Positions 26,145-34,963 of a stretch of DNA of 64,000 nucleotides are shown in pieces. Each line of letters starts with the position of its first letter. Position 1 is the first letter of the stretch. This DNA is from an uncultured Lachnospiraceae bacterium (lineage in GTDB: Bacteria; Bacillota; Clostridia; Lachnospirales; Lachnospiraceae), in contig CALWIA010000033.1 in NCBI GenBank assembly GCA_944380605.1, positions 1 through 64,000 of the forward strand, read 5' to 3'. The translations under genes were made by a program, and so were the position numbers. The notes under the pieces were generated by a model that was not told the origin of the DNA, ran no database searches, and worked only from the letters and a program-made list of their open reading frames with translations.

Positions 26145-26175
26145 TTGACAGTGACGTAACGTAACCCTTTATAAT
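26145..26175 (+). promoter_or_regulatory. MerR-type promoter of the rml operon with dyad in a 19-bp spacer
   Basis: Consensus TTGACA (26145-26150) and TATAAT (26170-26175) are separated by 19 nt rather than 17. The spacer contains the dyad GTGACGTAACGTAAC (26151-26165), two 7-bp arms about a central A with one mismatch. An over-long spacer with a central palindrome is the hallmark of promoters activated by MerR-family DNA distortion, and ACGTNACGT-type sites are typical of the family. The MerR fusion gene ends 22 nt upstream of the -35. Confidence 0.85.
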
Positions 26176-26207
26176 AAGCATAAAGTTGAAGAAACGGAGG
26201 GCTTATT

Positions 26208-27089
26208 ATGAAGGGTATTGTTTTAGCCGGAGGTTCCGGAACCAGACTGTATCCGCTGACTATGGTGACATCCAAGCAGCTGCTTCCGATTTATGACAAG
26301 CCGATGATTTATTATCCCCTTTCTGTGCTGATGAGCGCGGGGATCCGGGAGATTCTGATTATTTCCACGCCGGAGGACACGCCCCGGTTCGAGTCCCTGC
26401 TGGGGGATGGCCATCAGTTCGGCATCCATCTGTCTTACGCGGTGCAGCCGTCTCCCGACGGACTGGCCCAGGCGTTCCTCATCGGCGAGGAGTTTATCGG
26501 CGGCGACCATGTGGCCATGATCCTGGGCGACAATATTTTTGCCGGCCACGGCCTGAAAAAGCGGCTGCTGCGGGCGGCCAACAAGCAGGAGGGCGCTACG
26601 GTGTTCGGCTACTATGTGGACGATCCGGAGCGGTTCGGCATTGTGGAATTTGATTCTGACGGACGGGCGGTTTCTATTGAGGAAAAGCCGGCCCATCCCA
26701 AGTCCAACTACTGCGTGACGGGCCTGTATTTCTATGACAACCGGGTGGTGGAATACGCCAAAAGCCTAAAGCCTTCCGCCAGAGGCGAACTGGAGATCAC
26801 GGACCTGAACCGGATCTATCTGGAGCAGGGAAAGCTGGAGGTGGAGCTGCTGGGCCAGGGATTTACGTGGCTGGATACGGGAACCCACGAGTCGCTGGTG
26901 GACGCCACCAATTTTGTCCGTACAATGGAAACCCATCAGCACCGGAAGATGGGCTGTCTGGAGGAAATCGCGTATCTGAACCGCTGGATTACCAGGGATC
27001 AGCTGCTGGAAAATATCCAGCCCCTGAAGAAAAATCAGTACGGCCAGTATCTGATGGACGTGCTGGCGGGAAAGTTCATCGACAAGTAG
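26208..27089 (+). CDS. rfbA: Glucose-1-phosphate thymidylyltransferase RmlA/RfbA
   Basis: RmlA makes dTDP-glucose from dTTP and glucose 1-phosphate. The 293-aa product has the nucleotide-binding loop [13 protein letters not shown] (about 5-17), the [16 protein letters not shown] block, [10 protein letters not shown] with the metal-binding Asp, and the C-terminal [11 protein letters not shown] segment. An AACGGAGGG site precedes the ATG. It is the first gene of a three-gene operon under the MerR-type promoter. Confidence 0.96.
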   Translation: MKGIVLAGGSGTRLYPLTMVTSKQLLPIYDKPMIYYPLSVLMSAGIREILIISTPEDTPRFESLLGDGHQFGIHLSYAVQPSPDGLAQAFLIGEEFIGGDHVAMILGDNIFAGHGLKKRLLRAANKQEGATVFGYYVDDPERFGIVEFDSDGRAVSIEEKPAHPKSNYCVTGLYFYDNRVVEYAKSLKPSARGELEITDLNRIYLEQGKLEVELLGQGFTWLDTGTHESLVDATNFVRTMETHQHRKMGCLEEIAYLNRWITRDQLLENIQPLKKNQYGQYLMDVLAGKFIDK

Positions 27090-27101
27090 GAGGAAAGACA
27101 A

Positions 27102-28127
27102 GTGAAAGTATTGGTAACAGGCGGCGCCGGATTTATCGGCGGCAACTTTGTGCATCATATGGTAAACAAGTATCCGGAGGATCAGATCGTCAATCTGGAC
27201 CTGCTGACCTACGCGGGCAATCTGGAGACCTTAAAGCCGGTGGAGAACCGGCCCAATTACCGGTTTGTCAAAGGCGACATCGCCGACGAGCCCTTTATTA
27301 TGGATCTGTTTGAAAAGGAACGCTTTGACGTGGTGGTGAACTTCGCGGCGGAAAGCCATGTGGACCGCTCCATTGCCGATCCCGGCATCTTTGTGCAGAC
27401 CAACGTCATGGGCACCCGGGTGCTGCTGGACGCCTCCCGCCGGTACGGCGTGAAGCGCTATCACCAGGTGTCCACCGACGAGGTGTACGGCGATCTGCCG
27501 TTAGACCGGCCGGATCTGTTCTTTACGGAGGAGACGCCGCTGCACACCTCCAGTCCCTACAGCGCGTCCAAGGCCAGCGCCGATCTGTTTGTGCTGGCGT
27601 ATCACCGGACCTACGGCATGCCGGTGACCATTTCCCGCTGCTCCAACAACTACGGCCCGTACCATTTTCCGGAGAAGCTGATTCCCCTGATCATCAGCCG
27701 GGCCCTGGCGGACGAGGAACTGCCGGTGTACGGGAAAGGGGAAAACGTGCGGGACTGGCTGCATGTATCCGATCACTGCGAAGCCATTGACTTAATTATC
27801 CACAAAGGAAGAGTGGGCGAAGTCTACAACGTAGGCGGACACAACGAGCGGACCAACCTGGAAGTGGTGAAGACTATTTTAAAGGCGCTGGGCAAGCCGG
27901 AAAGCCTGATCCGCTTTGTGACGGACCGGCCCGGCCACGACATGCGCTACGCCATCGATCCCACGAAGCTGGAAACGGAACTGGGATGGAAGCCGAAATA
28001 CAACTTTGAAACCGGCATTCAGCAGACCATCGAATGGTATCTGAACAACCGGGAGTGGTGGGAGCACATCATCTCCGGGGAATATGCCAACTATTTTGAC
28101 AAGATGTACGGGGAGAGACTGGAATGA
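27102..28127 (+). CDS. rfbB: dTDP-glucose 4,6-dehydratase RmlB/RfbB
   Basis: RmlB converts dTDP-glucose to dTDP-4-keto-6-deoxyglucose with bound NAD. The 341-aa short-chain dehydrogenase fold has GGAGFIGGNFVHH (about 7-19), NFAAESHVDRS, the catalytic STDEVYGDL (Asp/Glu) and the YSASKAS Tyr-Lys pair. The GTG start follows AGGAGGAAAG. It lies 12 nt after rfbA and overlaps rfbD by 4 nt. Confidence 0.96.
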   Translation: MKVLVTGGAGFIGGNFVHHMVNKYPEDQIVNLDLLTYAGNLETLKPVENRPNYRFVKGDIADEPFIMDLFEKERFDVVVNFAAESHVDRSIADPGIFVQTNVMGTRVLLDASRRYGVKRYHQVSTDEVYGDLPLDRPDLFFTEETPLHTSSPYSASKASADLFVLAYHRTYGMPVTISRCSNNYGPYHFPEKLIPLIISRALADEELPVYGKGENVRDWLHVSDHCEAIDLIIHKGRVGEVYNVGGHNERTNLEVVKTILKALGKPESLIRFVTDRPGHDMRYAIDPTKLETELGWKPKYNFETGIQQTIEWYLNNREWWEHIISGEYANYFDKMYGERLE

Positions 28128-28963
28128 AGGTACTGGTAACAGGGGTAAAGGGCCAGCTGGGCCACGACGTGGTGCTGGAGCTGGAAAAACGGGGCCATCG
28201 GGCCATTGGCGTGGATGTGGAGGAAATGGACATCACCGACGCGGAGATGGTGCGGCAGGTGATGGAAGAGACGGCGCCGGACGCGGTGATTCACTGCGCC
28301 GCCTATACGGCGGTGGACGCGGCGGAAGACAACGTGAGCCTTTGCCGCCGGATCAACGCGGAGGGGACGGCCAACATCGCCAGGGCGTGCCGGGACCTGG
28401 ACTGCAAGATGATGTATATCAGCACGGATTACGTGTTCAACGGCAGGGGGGAGCGGCCCTGGGAGCCGGATGACGAGCGGGAGCCGTTAAACGTCTACGG
28501 GCAGACCAAGTACGAGGGCGAACTGTCGGTGGAGATGCTGGAAAAGTATTTTATTGTCCGCATTGCCTGGGTTTTCGGCGTCAACGGCAAGAATTTTATC
28601 AAAACCATGCTGAATCTGGGAAAGACAAGAGATCATCTGACGGTGGTGGACGACCAGATCGGTTCGCCTACCTATACCTGGGATCTGGCGCGCCTGCTGG
28701 CGGATATGATTGAAACCGACCGGTACGGCCGTTATCATGCCACCAATGAGGGCCTGTGCAGCTGGTATGAGTTTGCCTGTGAGATTTTCCGCCAGGCGGG
28801 AATGCCGGTGGAAGTGGAGCCGGTGTCCAGCAGCCAGTATCCGGCAAAGGCGGTGCGGCCGTCCAACAGCCGTATGGACAAGTCCAAATTGGACCAGATG
28901 GGATTCCGGCGTCTGCCGTCCTGGCAGGACGCCCTGGGACGGTATTTGAAGGAGATTCTGTAG
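28124..28963 (+). CDS. rfbD: dTDP-4-dehydrorhamnose reductase RmlD/RfbD
   Basis: RmlD reduces dTDP-4-dehydrorhamnose to dTDP-L-rhamnose with NAD(P)H. The 279-aa product has GVKGQLGHDV (about 6-15), STDYVFNGRGERPW (about 106-119) and YGQTKYEGE (about 126-134, catalytic Tyr/Lys). The ATG overlaps the rfbB stop. The 3,5-epimerase rfbC, needed between RmlB and RmlD, is not in this operon or window. A short CAGCCGG/CCGGCTG hairpin (28970-28985) follows the gene. Confidence 0.95.
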   Translation: MKVLVTGVKGQLGHDVVLELEKRGHRAIGVDVEEMDITDAEMVRQVMEETAPDAVIHCAAYTAVDAAEDNVSLCRRINAEGTANIARACRDLDCKMMYISTDYVFNGRGERPWEPDDEREPLNVYGQTKYEGELSVEMLEKYFIVRIAWVFGVNGKNFIKTMLNLGKTRDHLTVVDDQIGSPTYTWDLARLLADMIETDRYGRYHATNEGLCSWYEFACEIFRQAGMPVEVEPVSSSQYPAKAVRPSNSRMDKSKLDQMGFRRLPSWQDALGRYLKEIL

Positions 28964-29006
28964 AAGATTCAGCCGGAACCGGCTGTTTCCGGAAAAGGAG
29001 AGGCGT

Positions 29007-32000
29007 ATGGGGATTATGGGGTCGGAGTACCGGGACCGGCTGGCACACTGGATCCGGTCGCTGAAACAGGATTTTTATACACCGGAGGAAGAGATCCGCT
29101 TTTCGTTCTGTCCGGCGCAGGGGCGGCAGACGCTGGAGGAGGTCCGGCGGCAGACGTTCGTGCCGGCAGAGCCGGGATTTGCCTGGGGAGAGGAATACGG
29201 ATACGGGTGGTTCCGGGCGGAATTTACCCTGACGGAGGCGGCCGCCGGGAAGCCGGCGGTGCTGGACGTACAGCCGGGCGGGGAAGCGGCGTTGTTTGTA
29301 AACGGGGAGGCTTTTGGTACGTACCGGGCTGGATGGGTAAAAGAACCGCACCACTTTCTGGCGGACAATTTTCTGACGGAAGCGGGCCGGGCAGGCGATA
29401 CCTTTGAACTGTACATGGAGGTGTACGCGGGGCACGATTACGCACGGCTGCCGGAGGAAGACTGCTGCACCGGGCCGGTTTTTCCCGGTCAGTACGACTG
29501 GCTGGGAACGGAGACAAAACGCCGGCGCCTGGGGCGGTCCACCTGGGGCGTCTGGGATGAGGACGCATACCAGCTGTATATGGACGTCATGACGCTTGCC
29601 GGGCTTCTGGAGGTTCTGGACCCGGACAGCCTGCGGGCGGCTAAGGTCGCCGAAGGGCTGGAGGCCTTTACCAGGATCGTAGATTTTGAACAGGACAAGG
29701 AAGCCAGGACGGCCTCTTACCGCCGGGCCAGGGAGGCGCTGCGGCCGCTTCTGGAAGCGGAAAACGGCTCCACCATGCCGCTGTTTTCCTGCGTGGGAAA
29801 CGCCCATATCGATCTGGCCTGGCTGTGGCCGGTGGAAGAGACCCGGCGCAAAACTGCCCGGACTTTCGCGGCGCAGCTGCGGCTTTTGGAGCGGTACCCG
29901 GAATACCGGTTTCTCCAGAGCCAGCCGGCGGCCTATGAGATGTGCCGGCAGGACTATCCGCAGCTGTTTGAAAAGATCCGACAGGCGGCGAAGGAAGGCC
30001 GATGGATCGCGGAAGGCGCCATGTGGGTGGAACCGGATACCAATATGGCCGGCGGCGAGGCCCTGATCCGCCAGCTGCTCTACGGGAAGGCGTATTTTAA
30101 GGACATGTTCGGCACAGAGAGCCGGCTGTTATGGCTGCCGGATACCTTTGGCTACAGCGCGGCGCTGCCCCAGATTCTGAAGGGCTGCGGCGTGGACTAT
30201 CTGGTGACGCAGAAGATCTTCTGGTCCTACAACGATGGCGAACCGTTTCCATACCACTATTTTACCTGGCGGGGCATGGACGGTTCGGAGGTGGTGTCGT
30301 TTCTGCCGACCAGCTATACCTACGGCACCAATCCGGAGGAACTGAACCAGGTGTGGAAAAACCGGGTGCAGAAGCGGGATCTGGAAGAATTCCTGATTCC
30401 ATACGGGTACGGAGATGGGGGAGGCGGCCCCTGCCGGGACCACATCGAGTACCTGCGGCGGCAGGAGGATCTGGAGGGCGGCGTGCGGACGCGCCAGGAA
30501 AGCCCGCTGGAGTTTTTTGACCGGCTGCAGGCCGCAGGCGGGCCGGCCCATACCTATACGGGAGAACTGTATTTTACCGCCCATCGGGGCACCTATACCT
30601 CCCAGGCAGCCATAAAAAAATGGAACCGGAAAACGGAATTGGCGCTGCGGGATATGGACCTGTGGCAGAGCGCGGCCCTTTGGCTGGCAAAAGGGGAAAC
30701 CGTCCTGCCTCCGGCAGAAGACCTGTGGAAAACGCTGCTGTTTCATCAGTTCCACGACATTCTTCCAGGCTCCTGCATCGGCGCGGTATACCGGAAAGCG
30801 GAAGCTGCGTTAAAGGAAACCTGGGAGGCGGCCTGCGCCCGGGGAAGGGCGGCGGCGGAGGCGCTGCTGGAGAGCACAGAGGGGATTACGGTGTTCAATT
30901 CTCTCTCCTTTGCCAGAACCTGCCTGGTGGAACTGCCGGAAGCCTATGCGGCGGGGTGCCGGACGGCGGAAGGCGAGCCGGTGCAGGTGTACCGACACGG
31001 CGGAAAATCCTGCGCCTGGGTTTCGGCGCCGCCCCTCGGCGCGGTGAGCCTGCTGTCGGATTCCGGCGCCGGCAGAGGCGCAAAGAAACTGGAGGCGGTC
31101 TGCACGGTCCGGGAGGAAGCCGGCGGAGGATATGTAATGGAAAACAGCTGCCTCCGGGCGCGTCTGGACGCGGCGGGACAGGTGATTTCGTTTGTGCGGA
31201 AGCCGGAAGAAAGAGAATTTGCCGCGGCGCCGATGAACCATTTCCGGCTGTTTAAGGATGTACCGCGGAAGTTTGACGCCTGGGACATCGATTCCAACTA
31301 CCTGCAGCAGGAATTGGAAGGTGTCCGGCAGGTCCGCGGAGAGATCCGGGAGTCCTCCGGTCCCCGGGCAGTGGTCCGGTTTTCCGGCAGGATCGGCAAT
31401 TCTTCTTATGTGCAGGATGTGGTGCTGGAGGCAGGGGCCAGCCGGCTGGAATTTCATACGGAAGCGGACTGGTCGGAGACCCATCGGCTCTGGAAGGCGT
31501 CGTTCCCCACGGTGCTGCGGCCGGAAACCGGCATCAACGAAATCCAGTTCGGTTTTGTGGAACGCCCCATGCACCGTTCCCGCCCCTATGACCAGGAGCG
31601 GTTCGAAGTCTGCAGCCACCGCTACAGCGCCGTCTGCGACGAAGGAAACGGGTTCGCGCTGCTCAACGACTGCAAGTACGGCATCCGCATGGAGGATGGG
31701 GCGCTGGAGCTGACGCTTCTGCGGGCGCCGGCCAGCCCGGATATCCACGCGGACCGGAGAAGCCATTCCTTTACCTATGCCATTACGGCCTGGGAGGGGC
31801 CATTCCTTACCTGCGACGTGGTAAAGCAGGCCGCTGAACTGAATGAGGATCCGCTGGTTCTGCAGGGCAGCACCAGACGGTTTTCTCTGGCGGCTGTGGA
31901 TCCGGACCATGTGGTGCTGGATACGGTAAAGCCGGCGGAGGATGGAAGCGGCGACCTGATTCTGCGGCTGTACGAGTGCAAAAAGGCCCGGTGCCGGGCC

Positions 32001-32150
32001 CGGGTGCGGCTGGGGATTCCCGCAGAGCGCGCCTGGCTCTGCAATATGCTGGAAGAGACAGAGGAAGAAATTCCGGTGACGGATGGAGAACTCTGCTTGG
32101 AATTCGGCGCGTTTCAGATCCGGACCGTGCGTCTGAGGAGAGGGAATTGA
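29007..32150 (+). CDS. Alpha-mannosidase, glycoside hydrolase family 38
   Basis: GH38 enzymes remove alpha-mannose residues with retention and use a zinc ion. The 1047-aa product has an N-terminal beta domain (about 1-250) and then the catalytic barrel with NAHIDLAWLWP (zinc ligands His267 and Asp269) and LPDTFGYSAALPQI (likely nucleophile Asp379). A three-helix bundle (QFHDILPGSCIGAVY, about 580) and large C-terminal beta domains follow. There is no signal peptide, so it acts in the cytoplasm, probably on imported mannosides. AAAGGAG lies 6 nt before the ATG. Its stop overlaps the start of the broken nuclease gene. Confidence 0.94.
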   Translation: MGIMGSEYRDRLAHWIRSLKQDFYTPEEEIRFSFCPAQGRQTLEEVRRQTFVPAEPGFAWGEEYGYGWFRAEFTLTEAAAGKPAVLDVQPGGEAALFVNGEAFGTYRAGWVKEPHHFLADNFLTEAGRAGDTFELYMEVYAGHDYARLPEEDCCTGPVFPGQYDWLGTETKRRRLGRSTWGVWDEDAYQLYMDVMTLAGLLEVLDPDSLRAAKVAEGLEAFTRIVDFEQDKEARTASYRRAREALRPLLEAENGSTMPLFSCVGNAHIDLAWLWPVEETRRKTARTFAAQLRLLERYPEYRFLQSQPAAYEMCRQDYPQLFEKIRQAAKEGRWIAEGAMWVEPDTNMAGGEALIRQLLYGKAYFKDMFGTESRLLWLPDTFGYSAALPQILKGCGVDYLVTQKIFWSYNDGEPFPYHYFTWRGMDGSEVVSFLPTSYTYGTNPEELNQVWKNRVQKRDLEEFLIPYGYGDGGGGPCRDHIEYLRRQEDLEGGVRTRQESPLEFFDRLQAAGGPAHTYTGELYFTAHRGTYTSQAAIKKWNRKTELALRDMDLWQSAALWLAKGETVLPPAEDLWKTLLFHQFHDILPGSCIGAVYRKAEAALKETWEAACARGRAAAEALLESTEGITVFNSLSFARTCLVELPEAYAAGCRTAEGEPVQVYRHGGKSCAWVSAPPLGAVSLLSDSGAGRGAKKLEAVCTVREEAGGGYVMENSCLRARLDAAGQVISFVRKPEEREFAAAPMNHFRLFKDVPRKFDAWDIDSNYLQQELEGVRQVRGEIRESSGPRAVVRFSGRIGNSSYVQDVVLEAGASRLEFHTEADWSETHRLWKASFPTVLRPETGINEIQFGFVERPMHRSRPYDQERFEVCSHRYSAVCDEGNGFALLNDCKYGIRMEDGALELTLLRAPASPDIHADRRSHSFTYAITAWEGPFLTCDVVKQAAELNEDPLVLQGSTRRFSLAAVDPDHVVLDTVKPAEDGSGDLILRLYECKKARCRARVRLGIPAERAWLCNMLEETEEEIPVTDGELCLEFGAFQIRTVRLRRGN

Positions 32151-32953
32151 AGCTGAAGCAGGTGCGTGTGGAGGAAGTGATTTTAAACCAGCTGGGGCAG
32201 CGGTCTATCCGTCTGGACGCGTGGGCAGCGGACGAGACGGGCCGGCAGTTCAGCACGGAGATGCAGAACGACACGGAGACGGACGACGTCCGCCGGCGGT
32301 CCCGGTATTATCAGGGGCTGATGGACAGTCCGATTCTGAAATCGGGGAAAAAGACCCGGTACCGGCATCTGCCGTCCACGGTGATCATTTTTATTACTCA
32401 GGAGGACATTTTCGGGCAGGACCGGGCGATGTATACGTTCACGGAACAGTGCGAGGAAGTGCCGGGCCTGCACTTAGAAGATGGAACCCGGAAGCTTTTT
32501 CTGAATATGAGCAGCCGGAACGGAAGGCCGGAGCTGGTGAGCCTTCTGCAGTATATGAAGGATTCCCGCCTGGAGAATCCGGCGGTGACGGTGAAGGATT
32601 CGCGGATTGTGGAACTGGACGCGGTAGTTTCGGAGGTCAAGCAGTCGGAAGAATGGGAGGAAGCGAAGATGAGCATTTTATCGGTTGGAATTGAGAGAGG
32701 AAGGGCAGAGGGCAGAGCCCGTGGACAGATCGAAGGCAGAGCCCGAGGACGGATCGAGGGAAGAGCCGCGGGCAATCTGGAAGGAAAGCGGGAGAGCATC
32801 CTGGCTTTGCTGGGATAGCTGGGACCGGTGCCGGAAGAACTGAAAGCGGAGATTATGGCGCAGGCCGATACCCGGACGCTGACCCGGTGGCTGATTGCGG
32901 CGGCGGGATCGGATTCGGTGGAGGCATTCGCAGAGAAGATAGGGGAGAAGTAA
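32147..32953 (+). pseudogene. Rpn-family (PD-(D/E)XK) recombination-promoting nuclease, truncated and interrupted
   Basis: The frame encodes the core of an Rpn/PDDEXK transposase-like nuclease: RSIRLDAWAADETGRQFSTEMQ (Asp and E-x-Q of the active site), RSRYYQGLMDSPIL and VIIFITQEDIFG. About 40-50 N-terminal residues of the family are missing. A TAG at 32816-32818 interrupts the frame, after which 44 codons continue the family's normal C-terminus (LGPVPEELKAEIMAQ) to TAA 32953. Before that stop is a GRAEGRARG-type repeat. A TTG at 32147 behind GAGGAGAGGG could still start a 223-aa product. Rpn proteins promote RecA-independent recombination. Confidence 0.82.
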
Positions 32954-32971
32954 AACAGATGACAATACAAG

Positions 32972-33012
32972 AGCAGGACATCTGCCGGAGAGGCAGGCGC
33001 CCTGCTTTTTTG
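32972..33012 (+). terminator. Rho-independent terminator
   Basis: AGCAGG (32972-32977) pairs with CCTGCT (33001-33006), with an inner TGCC/GGCA pairing, followed by six T. It closes the rml/mannosidase side against the convergent XRE gene. Confidence 0.72.
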
Positions 33013-33018
33013 TTTCCA

Positions 33019-33387
33019 TTATGAATCACTGGCTTCTTTTTCTTCTATTGGAGAAGTCAGGTCAGAGTCTCGTTGTTCCTCTTTCAGATACCGCAGAAAA
33101 GCAGACAGGGCCTGCAGCTGTGATTCGTCCAGTTCGTCGATAGCGGCCAGCAGCCTTCGCTTTTCGCTGGAAAGTTCCGATTCAGCGAAAATATCCCCTT
33201 CTCCGGTGCGAAGCCATTGGGGATTGACGTGAAAAGTTTTTTCAATCAGCAGAAGAATCCGTTCCGGAGGCCGGATTTTTCCCTGAAGAATCCGGGATAG
33301 ATAGCCGGGATCCAGATAAATTTTCTGCGCAAACTGGCGCTGTGTCAGCCCCAGTTCCTGAATAAGAAGTTTAAGCCGTGTATACAT
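33019..33387 (-). CDS. XRE-family helix-turn-helix regulator
   Basis: This 122-aa protein has an N-terminal Cro/CI-type HTH (LIQELGLTQRQFAQKIYLDPGYLSRILQGKIRPP, about 8-41) and then VNPQWLRTGEGDIF, typical of small phage-repressor-like regulators. The C-terminal half is an acidic helical region. ATG 33387 follows GGAGG at 10 nt; an ATG at 33414 would read through that site. Its target is unknown. It stands alone between the broken nuclease and the cdaR locus, a position typical of island borders. Confidence 0.85.
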   Translation of the reverse strand: MYTRLKLLIQELGLTQRQFAQKIYLDPGYLSRILQGKIRPPERILLLIEKTFHVNPQWLRTGEGDIFAESELSSEKRRLLAAIDELDESQLQALSAFLRYLKEEQRDSDLTSPIEEKEASDS

Positions 33388-33611
33388 TATAACCGAGCCT
33401 CCATTACTCAGCATCTTATCAAAGACAGAGGGATTATGTCAATATCAATATAGAAAACACAAACTGACGCAAAAAAATTGTGCGTGAGATACAAAGGATG
33501 TGCCTTTTTTTGGAATTGGGAATATGGAGAACAGACAAAAATTTCTTTATAATTTTTTACAAAGAGCATAGGCTGTGAAGGAGACTCTCGGAGTTTTATA
33601 AGGAATAAAAC

Positions 33612-33640
33612 TTGACAAATTGAAATTGGCAATCTACTAT
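33612..33640 (+). promoter_or_regulatory. Sigma-A promoter of the cdaR operon
   Basis: Perfect TTGACA (33612-33617), a 17-nt spacer and TACTAT (33635-33640) lie 28 nt upstream of the small frame at 33669. The surroundings (33415-33660) are AT-rich and contain no other gene that I can support. Confidence 0.82.
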
Positions 33641-33668
33641 TTGCTTAAAGCAATAAGGAGTGATGAGA

Positions 33669-33818
33669 TTGGCAGTTGAACGAGAAACATTGAAACAGGA
33701 AATCAGGGAAATGCAGAATCCGGAGATCATCCGGCAGCTTTTGGCTTATGTAGATCATCTGCAAAGAGAGCGGGATTGGAAAGATACAGCAAAGAGGGAC
33801 AGAGATGATAACGCTTGA
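33669..33818 (+). CDS. Small hypothetical protein (49 aa) preceding cdaR
   Basis: A TTG at 33669 lies 8 nt after AAGGAG (33655-33660) and opens a 49-codon frame, very charged and helical: AVERETLKQEIREMQNPEII, then RQLLAYVDHLQRERDW. The ATG at 33663 is too close to the ribosome site. The stop (33816-33818) lies 14 nt inside cdaR, so the two are probably translationally coupled. I do not recognise a family. It could be a small regulator partner of CdaR or only a coupling peptide. Confidence 0.55.
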   Translation: MAVERETLKQEIREMQNPEIIRQLLAYVDHLQRERDWKDTAKRDRDDNA

Positions 33819-34950
33819 TACAGAATTTGCCAATAAGATTATAGAGAGGGTAAAGCAGTATACCGATTATAATATCAATATTATGAATGAACGGGGCATT
33901 ATTGTTGCCAGCCTGACAAAGGAACGGATCGGGACTTTTCACGAGATCGCTCTGCAGGTAGTGCAGGGAGATCAGGATGAGATCGTGGTTCATGAGGGGG
34001 ATCGGTATATCGGTACCAAAGAGGGCATCAACGTGGCGTTCTGCTACAAGAATCAGAAAATCGGCGTAATAGGCATTACTGGAAAACCGGAGGAAGTAAG
34101 GCCGATTGCGCTGATTCTGCGGCTTTCCATGGAAACCATGCTGGAATATGAACTTTATAAAGAAGAACGGTTTCAGAGGAAAAACTTAAAAGACCGGATG
34201 CTGAGCCGGGTGATGTACGGAGAAAATATGACCCAGGAAGAACTGGCTGAATATGGCAGGCGGCTGAAACTGGAAGAAAAATACATCCGGATTCCGGTGA
34301 TGATTCGTCTGAACCAAAACGCGGAATTCGCGGAAAAGGTCCTGAGCGATATTCGGGAGTTTCACTATCTGGCCCATCAGGATCTCTATACCGTAACCAG
34401 AAGCAATGATATTATCATTTTCAAATATTTCGAAGAGGATTTGATGCAGCTGATCCGGGAGTACAAATTTATTCTGGCGGAACGTATCAGCGCGGTGCTG
34501 CGGTATCTGAAAAGCCGCGATATTTCCTATACCATTTATGTAGGTTCTTTTCAAAACCGCTATATTCAGTACCGGGTGGGCTATCAGCACTGTAGCTGGC
34601 TTCGCGGCTACTGCAAAGAAGAAGGGCGGAGTTTGTTTTTCTATGACTATCTGGAAGAATATTTCTGTTCGTTTGTGCCGTTTGATGAAACCAGGGGTAT
34701 TTTCGAGATATTTAAAGAACGGATGGATGAGAGGGAAATTGAAAATTACGTAACCGTTATGACGGCGCTGTCTGCTTCCAACTATAACCTGGCAGAAGGA
34801 AGCAAACGGATCCAGGTACACAAAAACACGCTGGTATATCGGCTGGACAAGCTGCGGGAATTGTTTGGCATGAATCCGATTCAGGAACAGAAAGACCGGA
34901 ATTTTATGAACAATTTGTGCGAATATTTGGTGAAAACCTGCAGACAGTAA
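33805..34950 (+). CDS. cdaR: CdaR-family sugar diacid regulator
   Basis: CdaR proteins activate genes for glucarate, galactarate and glycerate use. The 381-aa product has an N-terminal putative sugar diacid recognition domain (about 3-130; ANKIIERVKQYTDYNINIMN, IGVIGITGKPEEV) and a middle region. A PucR-type C-terminal HTH follows (ALSASNYNLAEGSKRIQVHKNTLVYRLDKL, about 315-344). It is encoded directly upstream of the catabolic genes it probably controls. GC content is low compared with the dcw region. Confidence 0.9.
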   Translation: MITLDTEFANKIIERVKQYTDYNINIMNERGIIVASLTKERIGTFHEIALQVVQGDQDEIVVHEGDRYIGTKEGINVAFCYKNQKIGVIGITGKPEEVRPIALILRLSMETMLEYELYKEERFQRKNLKDRMLSRVMYGENMTQEELAEYGRRLKLEEKYIRIPVMIRLNQNAEFAEKVLSDIREFHYLAHQDLYTVTRSNDIIIFKYFEEDLMQLIREYKFILAERISAVLRYLKSRDISYTIYVGSFQNRYIQYRVGYQHCSWLRGYCKEEGRSLFFYDYLEEYFCSFVPFDETRGIFEIFKERMDEREIENYVTVMTALSASNYNLAEGSKRIQVHKNTLVYRLDKLRELFGMNPIQEQKDRNFMNNLCEYLVKTCRQ

Positions 34951-34963
34951 CAGGAGGAGCGGT

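Noticed and set aside
31976..32146. N-terminal extension of the Rpn-like frame into the mannosidase gene
   Set aside because: The added 57 residues are out-of-frame mannosidase sequence and do not resemble the missing Rpn N-terminus.
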